Of a stretch of 64,000 bases of DNA, positions 16,599 through 25,195 are shown in pieces. Source of the DNA: Phycisphaerae bacterium (GTDB lineage Bacteria; Planctomycetota; Phycisphaerae; UBA1845); contig JAJDDV010000081.1 of the NCBI GenBank assembly GCA_029260135.1, positions 47,710-111,709 of the forward strand, in the 5' to 3' direction. The notes beneath the pieces were generated by a model, which was given only the letters and a program-made list of their open reading frames with translations, searched no databases and had not been told where the DNA came from. The stretch's first letter is position 1. Each line of letters starts with the position of its first letter. The position numbers and the translations under genes were made by a program.

Positions 16599-18989
16599 AT
16601 GAACCATATGCCCATCGGCGAATCACGTCGACGTTTTCGGTCGCTCTGGCCTATCGTTGTCGTATCACTTTCCGCCGGCGTCCATCCCGGCGTTGATGCC
16701 GCGGTCGAGTTGAACGTGGCCCGGGTCGGGTTTCCGGCGCTGGGTGCCAGCGACGTGGTCCGTGCCGGTCAGTGGGTACCGGTGATCGTCGACATGGCAT
16801 TGATCGACCAGCCGAGCTTTGACGGATCGCTTCGCGTGGGTCAGCTCGACGGCGACGGCGACGAGTGTTACGACCACGTGGAAGTACACCTCCGTGCGGA
16901 GACCGGCGGATCCCAGCGGTACTTCCTCTACGCGTTGGCCAATCCGGCTGACAACCATGGCCGGTTCATCGTCACGCTCTACGATGACGAGCGCGAGACG
17001 GTTCAGGTCGTCTCACAGGGTGAACTGACGGATCAGGCTGAATCACCGCAGCGACCGTCGTCGATCGGGGACGATGAACTCCTCATTCTCTCGTTGTCCA
17101 CCGGGGCGATCGGAAAGCTCAATAAACTCGTGGGCGGAGACCTGTATCTGAGGTCCGTTCACGTCGCGCATATGAGCCCGCTCGACCTCCCCGAGTTGTG
17201 GATCGGACTGGAAGCGGTCGACTTCATTGTATGGGATGACGCCCGCCCGGAGGACTTGACCGAACGTCAGATTCACGCGCTTGTCGAATGGGTTCACCAA
17301 GGTGGAATTCTGCTTCTGGCGGCGTCGCGATCCACCGGCTCGGTCAAGATGTCGGCCCCGATCTACGACATTCTACCCGTGGAGATCGGCGATCTCACCA
17401 CCGTCGAGAATCTCCCCGAACTGCGCAGGCGGCTCCTGGGATCGCCCATATCCGAGCGTCAACGAAGCCGGCGCGAAACGGACGATTGGTGGACCGAACC
17501 GTATCCCGCTCCAGTCACCGTGACGGAGTGCACGCTTCGCGACGGCGCCGTTTCCATTCCCGACAGAACCGAGGATGCCCTGATCGCCCGACACCGTGTC
17601 GGGCGAGGGCACGTCCTGTTTTCCGGCGTGATCCTGTCGGATTTTTTCAGTGGCGAGGGTGAACCGAATGAGTTCTTCGAGGACCTTTTCCACTTGAAAC
17701 GGCTCGACACCGAAGAGGCACGTGCCAACCCTGCGTCACTTTTCGGTCGGGTCGTCAGTGCGGTGGGTTTTGCGACACGAGGTATGACGATGCTGCTGAT
17801 CGCGGGCGCATTGTCACTGATCTACGTACTCGCGGCGACGTTGGGGTCGTGGCGCTTGCTCGGTTCGCGCGGCTGGCGACATCACAGCTGGAGTGCGTTC
17901 GGCCTCGTCGCGATCGCGGCCAGCCTGCTGAGCGTGTTCGCCGTCGGCGGCATTCGCGGGTTTGGCGGCGAGACTCTCCATCAGATTTCCATCGTTGACG
18001 CCAACGCGGGTGAGCCCACCGGCTTTGCCACGGCATTTTTCGGTGTCAAGACGGGTATGGACAAGACGGTGGATTTCTGGCTACCGAGTGATGCCATGGG
18101 CGCGAGCGATCCATACGCCACGGAGTGTTTTCTCAGACCTCTTCCGGTGAGCGGTAGCGCGCTCGATGATCGTACGCCGTTCGCGGATCCGGAGGTTTAT
18201 CGGTTGGAACCGGGGAGTGCGGTCATCGACGATGTTCGCGTTCGTGCTACGCTCAAGCGACTCGAGGGTCGCTGGCGGGGTTTGCTCGACGGAACCGTGA
18301 CGGGAAAGGTCCTCGTCGACCGCTATCGCAAGGCCATCATTCTCGATGGCAGCTACATCAGCAATGAGCTCGGTGTCGACCTGAGAGACTGCTATTTGCT
18401 CCATGCCGTCGTAAACCTTGATATCGAGAGCGGACCGAGAAGTAAATTCGTCAATGCCTATCCACTAGGAGATTTGCCCGCCGGTGGAGACCGTTTCGAT
18501 CTCTCTTCGCGGTGCAATCCGCCGGAGGGTGTGGACGAGGAAGAGGAGCAGCAGCGTCGGGAGGAGTTTCAACTGTTCAAGGCTCACGGCGAGTGGCGTT
18601 CGAACTTCGGTGGTCTTTTCGCCGACTTCGGCTATGGCCGATCGGCTTCACGCGGCGTGGCCGTTGGACAGGAGAAGAACGCGTTGCGGCTTCTGTCAAC
18701 GCTTGGCGACTATGATCCACAAGCGCATGCGGGTCTCGGCTCGACCGTCATGGGCCTGGCGACGTTCTCACGCGACCGTCTTCGCCATCTCGATCTACGG
18801 GAGCAGCTAACGACGGACAGCGTCATTCTGATCGGTTTTGCCGATGACCCCGGCCCGGTTCGACTGTTTCGGCGTACGGGGGATCGCCCCTTTCGGGCGC
18901 TTACCCCTGCTGACCATGCGTCGTGGACGATGTATCGGATTCGCATCCCGGTTACACTGGTAGGCGGCCCTGACAAGACCGAGACCTAG
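16599..18989 (+). CDS. Membrane protein with GATase1-like domain, partner of an ABC exporter
   Basis: A protein of 796 residues from ATG 16599. The N-terminus has a signal-like helix after an Arg cluster (RRRFRSLWPIVVVSLSAG), then an extracytoplasmic part containing a segment like the type 1 glutamine-amidotransferase fold (YDILPVEIGDLTT region after VEWVHQGGILLLAASR), then two transmembrane helices at about residues 395-450, then a large C-terminal domain. The Cys nucleophile expected for a working amidotransferase is not seen; such inactive folds are common in proteins linked to ABC-2 exporters. The ORF begins at 16548, but ATG 16599 better fits the signal peptide. The ATPase gene begins 39 bases after the stop and the permease follows, so these form one operon. 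Substrate unknown. Confidence 0.7.
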   Translation: MNHMPIGESRRRFRSLWPIVVVSLSAGVHPGVDAAVELNVARVGFPALGASDVVRAGQWVPVIVDMALIDQPSFDGSLRVGQLDGDGDECYDHVEVHLRAETGGSQRYFLYALANPADNHGRFIVTLYDDERETVQVVSQGELTDQAESPQRPSSIGDDELLILSLSTGAIGKLNKLVGGDLYLRSVHVAHMSPLDLPELWIGLEAVDFIVWDDARPEDLTERQIHALVEWVHQGGILLLAASRSTGSVKMSAPIYDILPVEIGDLTTVENLPELRRRLLGSPISERQRSRRETDDWWTEPYPAPVTVTECTLRDGAVSIPDRTEDALIARHRVGRGHVLFSGVILSDFFSGEGEPNEFFEDLFHLKRLDTEEARANPASLFGRVVSAVGFATRGMTMLLIAGALSLIYVLAATLGSWRLLGSRGWRHHSWSAFGLVAIAASLLSVFAVGGIRGFGGETLHQISIVDANAGEPTGFATAFFGVKTGMDKTVDFWLPSDAMGASDPYATECFLRPLPVSGSALDDRTPFADPEVYRLEPGSAVIDDVRVRATLKRLEGRWRGLLDGTVTGKVLVDRYRKAIILDGSYISNELGVDLRDCYLLHAVVNLDIESGPRSKFVNAYPLGDLPAGGDRFDLSSRCNPPEGVDEEEEQQRREEFQLFKAHGEWRSNFGGLFADFGYGRSASRGVAVGQEKNALRLLSTLGDYDPQAHAGLGSTVMGLATFSRDRLRHLDLREQLTTDSVILIGFADDPGPVRLFRRTGDRPFRALTPADHASWTMYRIRIPVTLVGGPDKTET

Positions 18990-19028
18990 AGAGAAGGTCG
19001 TCACCGAACGTCTCTCGAGGAACAGACA

Positions 19029-19958
19029 TTGATCGTTCAGACCATCAATCTCACGAAGCGATATGGCAAGCTGACCGCATTGAACAACCTCCACCTCAAT
19101 ATCGAGGAAGGTGAGTGCTTCGGGTACATCGGCCCCAACGGCGCGGGCAAAACGACGACGATCAAGATCCTCGCGACGTTGCTGCAGCCGACTTGGGGGG
19201 AGGCGCGCATCTGTGGTCATGTCGTCGGGTACGAGTCGCGGAAGATCCGACCGCTGATCGGATATGTGCCGGACTTTTTCGGCGCGTACGAGGACATGGT
19301 GGTCCAGGAGTACTTGGAGTTCTTTGCGAGCGCCTACAACATCGTGGGAAAACAGCGGGCTCGCGTCGTGGGCGACGTGTTGGAGTTGACCGATCTGGTC
19401 TTCAAACGAGACGCACTGGTCGACTCACTGTCTCGCGGCATGCAGCAGCGCCTGAGTGTGGCGCGCGTACTGCTTCACGACCCGAAGGTCTTGCTGCTCG
19501 ACGAGCCGGCCAGCGGGCTCGATCCACGTGCCCGCATCGAGATCCGCGAGCTACTCAAAGAGCTTCATCGAATGGGAAAGACGATCATTATCAGCTCACA
19601 CATTCTCCATGAGCTGGCGGAACTGTGCAATACGGTCGGGATTATCGAACAAGGTGAACTCCTCTTCCACGGCCCACTCGATGAGATCATCCGAAAGGTG
19701 AAGACGGGGACAAAGGTTCACATTCGCGTCTCCCAGCAGCAGGACCTGGCGGCACTGCTGCTGCAGAAGGCCAACGGTGTGGCCGACGTCGAAGAGAGTA
19801 ACGGCACACTGATCGTCGAGCTGGAGAAACAGACACACGACTTCAGCGATGTGGCGAATCTACTACTGTCCAACAACTTCAAGATTCGTGAAATCAAGGA
19901 AGAAGAGATCAACCTGGAGACCGCCTTCATGCGGCTGACCAAGGGGATGGTGCAGTAG
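19029..19958 (+). CDS. ABC-2 type transporter, ATP-binding subunit
   Basis: A cytosolic ATPase of 309 residues that powers the permease encoded just downstream. Walker A is GPNGAGKTT, the signature motif is LSRGMQQR (with a Gln/Gln ending often seen in this group), Walker B is VLLLDEPASGLD and the switch His is in IIISSHIL. The C-terminal 90 residues form an extra domain (FKIREIKEEEINLETAFM), as in CcmA/NatA-like ABC-2 exporters. The start is TTG at 19029, preceded at six bases by GAGGAA. It sits between the GATase-like membrane protein and the permease in one operon. Confidence 0.93.
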   Translation: MIVQTINLTKRYGKLTALNNLHLNIEEGECFGYIGPNGAGKTTTIKILATLLQPTWGEARICGHVVGYESRKIRPLIGYVPDFFGAYEDMVVQEYLEFFASAYNIVGKQRARVVGDVLELTDLVFKRDALVDSLSRGMQQRLSVARVLLHDPKVLLLDEPASGLDPRARIEIRELLKELHRMGKTIIISSHILHELAELCNTVGIIEQGELLFHGPLDEIIRKVKTGTKVHIRVSQQQDLAALLLQKANGVADVEESNGTLIVELEKQTHDFSDVANLLLSNNFKIREIKEEEINLETAFMRLTKGMVQ

Positions 19959-20021
19959 GGGTGGTTGGCACGGCGACCCGCGAGTCTGGTTGACTTCGTC
20001 GCCGAGTGAGATTCGATTTCT

Positions 20022-21839
20022 ATGGATAACGTGGTATCCCGGTTGTGGTTGTGGGTTTGGTATCTTCTACCAGCCAACCCCATCCTCGTCCGCGTCGTCT
20101 TCGGTGCATCGCGGCGCGTACGACACTTGTGGCTGCGCAGCGGATACCTCGGTGCATTGCTCGGGGTTGTCTTCCTGACGCTCTTCTTCTCGATCAGCGG
20201 CGAGGCGAGTTCGCTGACGGACCTCGCGAAGAAGGCGTCGCAGACGTTTATGATGGCGTCGATGGTTCAGCTCGCGTTGATGTGTTTCCTTGCGCCGGTG
20301 TTCACGGCCTCGGCGATCACGCAGGAACGCGACGCCCAGACGTTCAACATTTTGCTGTCCACACCGTTGAGCAGCGCGCAGATCGTTTTCGGGTCGTTGA
20401 TGAGCCGCCTGTACTTCGTGCTGACGCTGCTGGTCGCGGGTCTGCCGATTTTCTTGATGACGATGGTCTACGGCGGCGTCACCACTTCCCAAGTCGTCGA
20501 GAGCTTTGCCCTGTCCGGCGCAACGGCGTTGTTGACCGGAGCGTTGGCGATTTTTGTGGCCATGATGGGCGTAGGCACACGCAGGACCATTTTCTCGTTC
20601 TACTTGCTGATTGCGTTGTACCTGCTTTGTATTTACCTCCTCGGCGTATGGGATCGCAGCTGGGTGGACGCTTCACCCGCCAACATCGACGGACGGAAGA
20701 TGAGCTGGCTGACGGCGCTGCACCCGTTTCTTTCTTTGGATGTCGCGTTGAATCGTGTCTACGCCCCGCCCTATGAACGGCTGGGTGAGTACAGCGCCTT
20801 GCCTCGGTATGCACTCGCCTACCCATCGGCCACCTACATCACCTGGACGACGACGCTGGCGCTCCTCTTGACGTTGTGGTCCATCTTCTTCGTTCGGCGC
20901 GGCGCCAAAGTGGGCGAACCGACGTTAGTGGGCGGCGTTCTCGATCGCGTTCGCCGACGCCCATCGGGCGAGCGGACGCGTCCACCGCGAACGGTCTGGA
21001 ACAACCCCGTCGCGTGGCGCGAAGCGAAGACACGAGCTGTCGGCGGCGGCCTGCTTCGCTGGGCGATCATCATATCCGGCTTTGTGGGGCCGCTCATCCT
21101 GTTCTACTACCATCTCGACAGTAGCATGGGCGCAGACGCGATCGCGCAGTGGCTGGCGGGGATGCTCATCGTGCAGTTCGCCCTCGCACTTCTGATTGCG
21201 GTGAATACGGCTGCCACTTCCATCACGAAAGAGAAGGAGTCGCTCAGCCTCGACATGTTGCTGACGACGCCTTTGACCAGCAAGTACATCCTCTGGGGCA
21301 AACTGCGTGGTCTGGTCAGCTTCGCGATGCCGCTGCTCATCGGCCCCGTCTTGATGCTCTTCGTGTTCGGTCTCTACGACATTGTCCGGGGCGCTTCACG
21401 CCCGGTCGTTTGGGTGGAAACCGTGCTGGAGCTCGCGCTTCTTTTGGTGATCTACACGGCGTTTGGCTGCGTCGTGGGTTTGTGGCGGTCGCTCAACAGC
21501 AAGACCAACGTCGCCGCGGTCATGCACAGCCTGGGCTTGATGATTCTCCTTGTTGGCGTTGCATCGTTGATCGGATTCAATGTCGTGCAACCGTCCAGTG
21601 ACGAGTTCGGCGCGTTCCTGGCGGCGTTCACACCCTTCACGTCCATTCGATACCTGGTCGATCCGGCCTCGCTCTTCGACTCCTCGAAGGAGTTCGCGTC
21701 GAGCTCGACGGCGGCGCGAACGGCCGCGTTCTTCGGCAGCATCATCGCAACGCTTCTCTACGCCTTCATCGTCTGGCGACTGTATGCGGGATTGGTTCGC
21801 AGCTTCGATATGACGTTGCGCAAGCAGTCGGCCACGTAG
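20022..21839 (+). CDS. ABC-2 type permease, duplicated (two half-permeases fused)
   Basis: A 605-residue inner-membrane protein with about 12 hydrophobic helices. It is made of two similar halves: each begins with an NP-x-x-x-R-E/V segment and a basic amphipathic stretch (NPILVRVVFGASRR at the start, NPVAWREAKTRAV at about residue 327), followed by a helix and the pattern ITQERDAQTFNILLSTPLSS or ITKEKESLSLDMLLTTPLTS. These paired E-x-T-L-LLTTPL motifs are typical of ABC-2 subunits, so the protein is a tandem fusion that would form the whole channel. The ATG begins 63 bases after the ATPase gene ends. Substrate not known; related systems export antibiotics, lipids or gliding components. Confidence 0.88.
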   Translation: MDNVVSRLWLWVWYLLPANPILVRVVFGASRRVRHLWLRSGYLGALLGVVFLTLFFSISGEASSLTDLAKKASQTFMMASMVQLALMCFLAPVFTASAITQERDAQTFNILLSTPLSSAQIVFGSLMSRLYFVLTLLVAGLPIFLMTMVYGGVTTSQVVESFALSGATALLTGALAIFVAMMGVGTRRTIFSFYLLIALYLLCIYLLGVWDRSWVDASPANIDGRKMSWLTALHPFLSLDVALNRVYAPPYERLGEYSALPRYALAYPSATYITWTTTLALLLTLWSIFFVRRGAKVGEPTLVGGVLDRVRRRPSGERTRPPRTVWNNPVAWREAKTRAVGGGLLRWAIIISGFVGPLILFYYHLDSSMGADAIAQWLAGMLIVQFALALLIAVNTAATSITKEKESLSLDMLLTTPLTSKYILWGKLRGLVSFAMPLLIGPVLMLFVFGLYDIVRGASRPVVWVETVLELALLLVIYTAFGCVVGLWRSLNSKTNVAAVMHSLGLMILLVGVASLIGFNVVQPSSDEFGAFLAAFTPFTSIRYLVDPASLFDSSKEFASSSTAARTAAFFGSIIATLLYAFIVWRLYAGLVRSFDMTLRKQSAT

Positions 21840-21858
21840 CAGCGCGAGTTTGTATCGT

Positions 21859-22233
21859 CTACCCATATCCCAGACCGGCAAGGTCGTCCTCGTCGAGACC
21901 GAAATGGTGGCCGACCTCGTGAAACACGGTGCGACGAATCTCGTGGATCAGTTCCTCGTCGTTTCGGCATCGTCGCTCGATATTCTGCTGAAAAAGCGTG
22001 ATGCGGTCGGGTAGATGATCGGAGTGCTCGATGCTGCGCTCTGTCAGCGGAATTCCGCGGTAGAGACCCAGCAGCTCCGTTCGCGAGTGAACGCCGGCCT
22101 TGCGACAGGTTGCCTTGTCGGGAAGCGGTTCGACTTCGACGACAACGTTGTGCACATAGCCCGCCAAGGCGTCCGGAATATCCTCCAGCGAGCGCTGAAC
22201 GGCCTCAACAAATTCGTCTGTCGTTAGTCTCAT
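21859..22233 (-). CDS. Zincin-like metallopeptidase family protein
   Basis: A small protein of 124 residues with a zinc-protease motif, HEVGHHFGLDEDDL, near the C-terminus. The pattern of N-terminal VEPLPD, central LLGLYRGIPL and C-terminal HExxH fits the short metallopeptidase family often called Zincin_1 (DUF1025). Function in cells is not known; the two His and Glu should bind zinc. The track start at 22245 is a TTG; the ATG at 22233 (MRLTTDEF) fits the family length. Neither has a clear Shine-Dalgarno. It is convergent with the permease (20 bases apart) and divergent from the peptidase gene sppA. Confidence 0.85.
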   Translation of the reverse strand: MRLTTDEFVEAVQRSLEDIPDALAGYVHNVVVEVEPLPDKATCRKAGVHSRTELLGLYRGIPLTERSIEHSDHLPDRITLFQQNIERRCRNDEELIHEIRRTVFHEVGHHFGLDEDDLAGLGYG

Positions 22234-22361
22234 GCCGTCGCGCAATCGGTCGATGAACGCCTGTCGAAAAGCCGGGTCATGGCCACTTTGGTTCCTTCGT
22301 GCTAGGATAATCTCGCACGGTCACGGGTGGAAGCCCAGCCACAGACAGGCAAGGAGACTGG

Positions 22362-23375
22362 ATGATGATGGAACATCGACTCTTTTCGCGCAATCGGCAC
22401 GGTGCGATGATTCTACTGGTGCTCGGAGCGGTTTTGCACGGATGCAGTGCGCCGAGCCTGCTCATCACACCGGTCAGCGGCCGGCGCAGTCTCGTCGAGA
22501 CCCAGCTATCGCGCGAGTCCTTCTGGACCAGGAACAAGGTGGCGCTGATCGACGTCAGCGGCATCTTGATGAACGGTCCGAAGTACCAGCTCCTCTCCGA
22601 GGGCGAGCACCCTGTCAGCCTCCTTCTCGAGCAACTCGACAAAGCGCGCAGTGATCGGCGCGTCAAAGCCGTGATCCTCCGCATCAACTCGCCCGGCGGT
22701 ACGGTCGTCGCTTCCGAGTTGATGCACGACGAGATCACTCACTTCAAGAAAAGCGGGAAACCGATCGTGGCCGTCATGATGGATGTGGCCGCAAGTGGTG
22801 GGTACTACATCGCCTGCGCGTGCGATGTGATTCTCGCCCAGCCCTCCTCCGTCACCGGGAGCATCGGTGTCGTCATGCAACTGTTCGACGTCAGTGGGAC
22901 GATGGAGATGATCGGCGTCAAGAGCGACGCGATCGTTTCCGGCGAGCACAAGGACACCGGTTCCCCCTTTCGGACGATGCGCCCCGAGGAACGCGAGCTC
23001 TTTCAGAACATCGTCAACGACATGTATGAACGATTCGTCACTGTGGTTGATGCGGGGCGGGCCGACCTCGACGGGCAGAGCGTCCGTCGCTTGGCGGACG
23101 GAAGGGTCTACACGGCGTCACAAGCCCTGGAGGAAGGCCTGATCGACGGGATCGCGTCGATGCGAGAGGCTGTCCGGATCGCGAAACGGCGAGCCGGGCT
23201 CCAACGCGCCCGCCTCGTCACCTATCACCGACCGCTGGACTACAGGCCCAACTATTACGCCCGGTCCGCCGGCACGCCAGGAAGTGACGTGAACCTGATC
23301 AAGTTCAACGGCGCAACCTGGCTTGACCGGATGACACCGCGGTTCATGTACCTGTGGGCACCAGGGCGATTCTGA
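22362..23375 (+). CDS. sppA: Signal peptide peptidase SppA-like protease (S49), probable lipoprotein
   Basis: A 337-residue membrane-attached serine protease thought to degrade cleaved signal peptides. A Ser-Lys dyad is seen: Ser145 in DVAASGGYYIA and Lys197 in SGEHKDTGSPFR. The spacing of 52 residues equals that of the Ser147/Lys199 pair of the Bacillus short SppA, so it is the one-domain form. The N-terminus has a lipobox-like LGAVLHGC followed by Ser, suggesting lipid anchoring rather than a plain helix. Start: AAGGAG lies before a run of three ATG codons at 22362, 22365 and 22368; the middle one has the best spacing. The gene stands alone between divergent and convergent neighbours. Confidence 0.88.
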   Translation: MMMEHRLFSRNRHGAMILLVLGAVLHGCSAPSLLITPVSGRRSLVETQLSRESFWTRNKVALIDVSGILMNGPKYQLLSEGEHPVSLLLEQLDKARSDRRVKAVILRINSPGGTVVASELMHDEITHFKKSGKPIVAVMMDVAASGGYYIACACDVILAQPSSVTGSIGVVMQLFDVSGTMEMIGVKSDAIVSGEHKDTGSPFRTMRPEERELFQNIVNDMYERFVTVVDAGRADLDGQSVRRLADGRVYTASQALEEGLIDGIASMREAVRIAKRRAGLQRARLVTYHRPLDYRPNYYARSAGTPGSDVNLIKFNGATWLDRMTPRFMYLWAPGRF

Positions 23376-23405
23376 CGCCTGTAAACCGGGGGTGTAGATC
23401 CGGCT

Positions 23406-23837
23406 CTACTGATAGGCGTCGTGACACGCGCCGCACTTGCCTTTGATCGTGGTGACGTAAGCCGTCAGTCGATCGTTCGACGCGTCCTTCTTCTTCGCTT
23501 CCGCTGCCAGCTTCATGGCCCCGTCACGGACCTCGGTCGCCCAGCCGATGTAGTCGCCCTTCTCGCTGTTGAACCGGTTAACGTTGGCCAACTCCGCCAG
23601 GACCTGGGCGGCTTCCTCGATTTCGTGATTGCGATCAGCGCTGGCGGGCTTTTCCAGCTCAGCGCCGATGGCTTTGAAGAAGACCAGCTGTCCGTGCATC
23701 AGTGCGTCGACCGAGGCCACAGGCTTGAACGCACGGGTGGCGTGGTCGTGCTGTCCGCTGTCGGCACCTGTCTCGAGCGCCAGGCACCAGATGCACACGG
23801 CCGTAAGACACACCGTCAACGCGATTTTCCGAAACAT
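23406..23837 (-). CDS. Exported c-type cytochrome, class II-like
   Basis: A periplasmic haem protein of 143 residues. After a signal peptide (KIALTVCLTAVCIWCLALETGA) the chain is mainly helical, and the only haem-binding motif, CGACH, lies ten residues from the C-terminus. A single C-terminal CxxCH on a four-helix bundle is the plan of class II cytochromes such as cytochrome c-prime; a Met near the signal-peptide end (LMHGQLVFF) could be the other ligand region. The ATG at 23837 is chosen over the track start because GGAGG lies nine bases before it. It is convergent with sppA, 30 bases apart. Redox partner unknown. Confidence 0.8.
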   Translation of the reverse strand: MFRKIALTVCLTAVCIWCLALETGADSGQHDHATRAFKPVASVDALMHGQLVFFKAIGAELEKPASADRNHEIEEAAQVLAELANVNRFNSEKGDYIGWATEVRDGAMKLAAEAKKKDASNDRLTAYVTTIKGKCGACHDAYQ

Positions 23838-23943
23838 AGGCTTTAACCTCCATTGCTGAGTAAACATTGTCTGTCCTCGTTCTCTCCGCCGAAGGGAGAC
23901 GATTATCGCTCGATTCGGCGGCGACTGTCAATCGGTTTCCGTA

Positions 23944-24540
23944 TCACTGTTGTCGCGCAGAGTAACCGGGCGGATCCGGCATCCTCAGGACTCGCTCCCC
24001 ATGCCCCTCCCGATCACAGACCTCCGATAGCATCCGAACGTACGACGCCTGGACATGGGGTGCATCTCCCAGGCCGAGGCGACCCTGCACTCGACGAACG
24101 GCCTCGTCGCTGGACCCTTCGATCTCGACAAACAGCCCAATGTGCGGCGGTTCATCCAGCTCAACTCGGCAATCGTCGAGCTTCCAGCTGTCCCTGTACT
24201 TTTGGTAGGACAGGATCCGGACGAATCCCAAGGCAGCGAGTGCGCGCCTGGCCGATTCCAGGTCGTCGACCCCCACCTCGTACTCCTCGCGGGTCTTGTA
24301 GGGACCGGGCATCACCGGCCCCTTGACGGTCAGAATCGTGTTGGACGCGCCCGAGCCGTCTTCTTGCGTGCGGCGAACGCGCAAACCGCGTCCGGTACGA
24401 CGTAGCGCACCGTCGGCGCCGTCGAAAATGTCGTTGGTTTCCAGCACCCGGCCGAGGGGCTCGGCGCCCAGTTCCCGTAACTTGTCCCTCACGGGTCCGT
24501 GGTGGTCGACGCGGATCTTGGCTTCAATCTCGAGGGCCAT
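23944..24540 (-). CDS. CYTH-domain protein (class IV adenylate cyclase / triphosphatase-like)
   Basis: A soluble protein of 198 residues starting MALEIEAKIRV, giving the ExExK signature of the CYTH fold, followed by charged beta strands lining the tunnel (RGLRVRRTQ, LTVKGP, EYEVGV, VELDEPPHIGLFVEIEG). The fold binds triphosphates in a tunnel with metal ions. Members are adenylate cyclases, thiamine triphosphatases or inorganic triphosphatases. The sequence resembles the class IV cyclase subgroup (EIEGSSDEAV near the end), but activity cannot be assigned from sequence. It is in the same direction as, and 40 bases from, the DUF6265-like gene. Confidence 0.85.
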   Translation of the reverse strand: MALEIEAKIRVDHHGPVRDKLRELGAEPLGRVLETNDIFDGADGALRRTGRGLRVRRTQEDGSGASNTILTVKGPVMPGPYKTREEYEVGVDDLESARRALAALGFVRILSYQKYRDSWKLDDCRVELDEPPHIGLFVEIEGSSDEAVRRVQGRLGLGDAPHVQASYVRMLSEVCDREGHGERVLRMPDPPGYSARQQ

Positions 24541-24580
24541 AATGGCTCATCGGACAACAGAAACCGCATGACCAGCCGAT

Positions 24581-25150
24581 TCAGTCGACTTTCTTGTACG
24601 TGAATTCCATGGGCTCGATCTTGCCATCCCGGTAGCTCTCCACGCGGACCAGAAGGTCCCGCGCCGAGGTTCGGTGGTAGGTCATGCGGCGTGGGTTGTC
24701 CCGCTCCGGATTCTCAAAGACAGCCCGTTGGCCGGACAGCTCGACGAGCGTGAACGTCAGCGCTTCGTCCTTTTCCTCCCAGCCGACCATCTCACGACCG
24801 AAGTGTTTGAACCGAAACGTCACCGCGTCATCCCCGGCGACGATCGTCAGCAGTTCGTTCATCCAGAGCTTGCCGCCCTTGATCCAAGCGAACGCGGACA
24901 TCATGGAATCACCCGCCGGCGGGCTCCAGATTTCCTCCAGCACGTTCTCGCCGAATTCCGTTCGCCAATGCCCCTGCATCCAGGCGAGTTCGCTGATCTT
25001 CGCGCGAACCGGCGGTTTCTTGGCGTCTGGATTATCTTGGTCCGCTCGAACAACGATGGCCCGGCCAAAAACAAAGACCGCGGCGATGATGAATGCGTAA
25101 GTCGTCGATCGCCGAACGAATCGGAGCACTGTTGATCCGCATGTTTGCAT
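24581..25150 (-). CDS. Exported DUF6265-like protein
   Basis: A protein of 189 residues with an N-terminal hydrophobic helix (YAFIIAAVFVFGRAIVV) and an exported domain. The domain has the DUF6265 pattern: ELAWMQGHW near its start, EEIWSPPAGDSMMSAF, then FRFKHFG and WEEKDEALTF. Family members are small secreted beta-rich proteins of unknown function. The ATG lies twelve bases after GAGGGA. It ends 45 bases upstream of leuS on the same strand order (leuS lies before it in transcription), so read-through from leuS is not possible; leuS is to its right and also minus, hence the order is leuS, then this gene, then CYTH. They could share a transcript. Confidence 0.75.
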   Translation of the reverse strand: MQTCGSTVLRFVRRSTTYAFIIAAVFVFGRAIVVRADQDNPDAKKPPVRAKISELAWMQGHWRTEFGENVLEEIWSPPAGDSMMSAFAWIKGGKLWMNELLTIVAGDDAVTFRFKHFGREMVGWEEKDEALTFTLVELSGQRAVFENPERDNPRRMTYHRTSARDLLVRVESYRDGKIEPMEFTYKKVD

Positions 25151-25195
25151 GATGGAAGTCCATCCCTCAGTAGACGTCAGGCAATCCTGCGGCCC

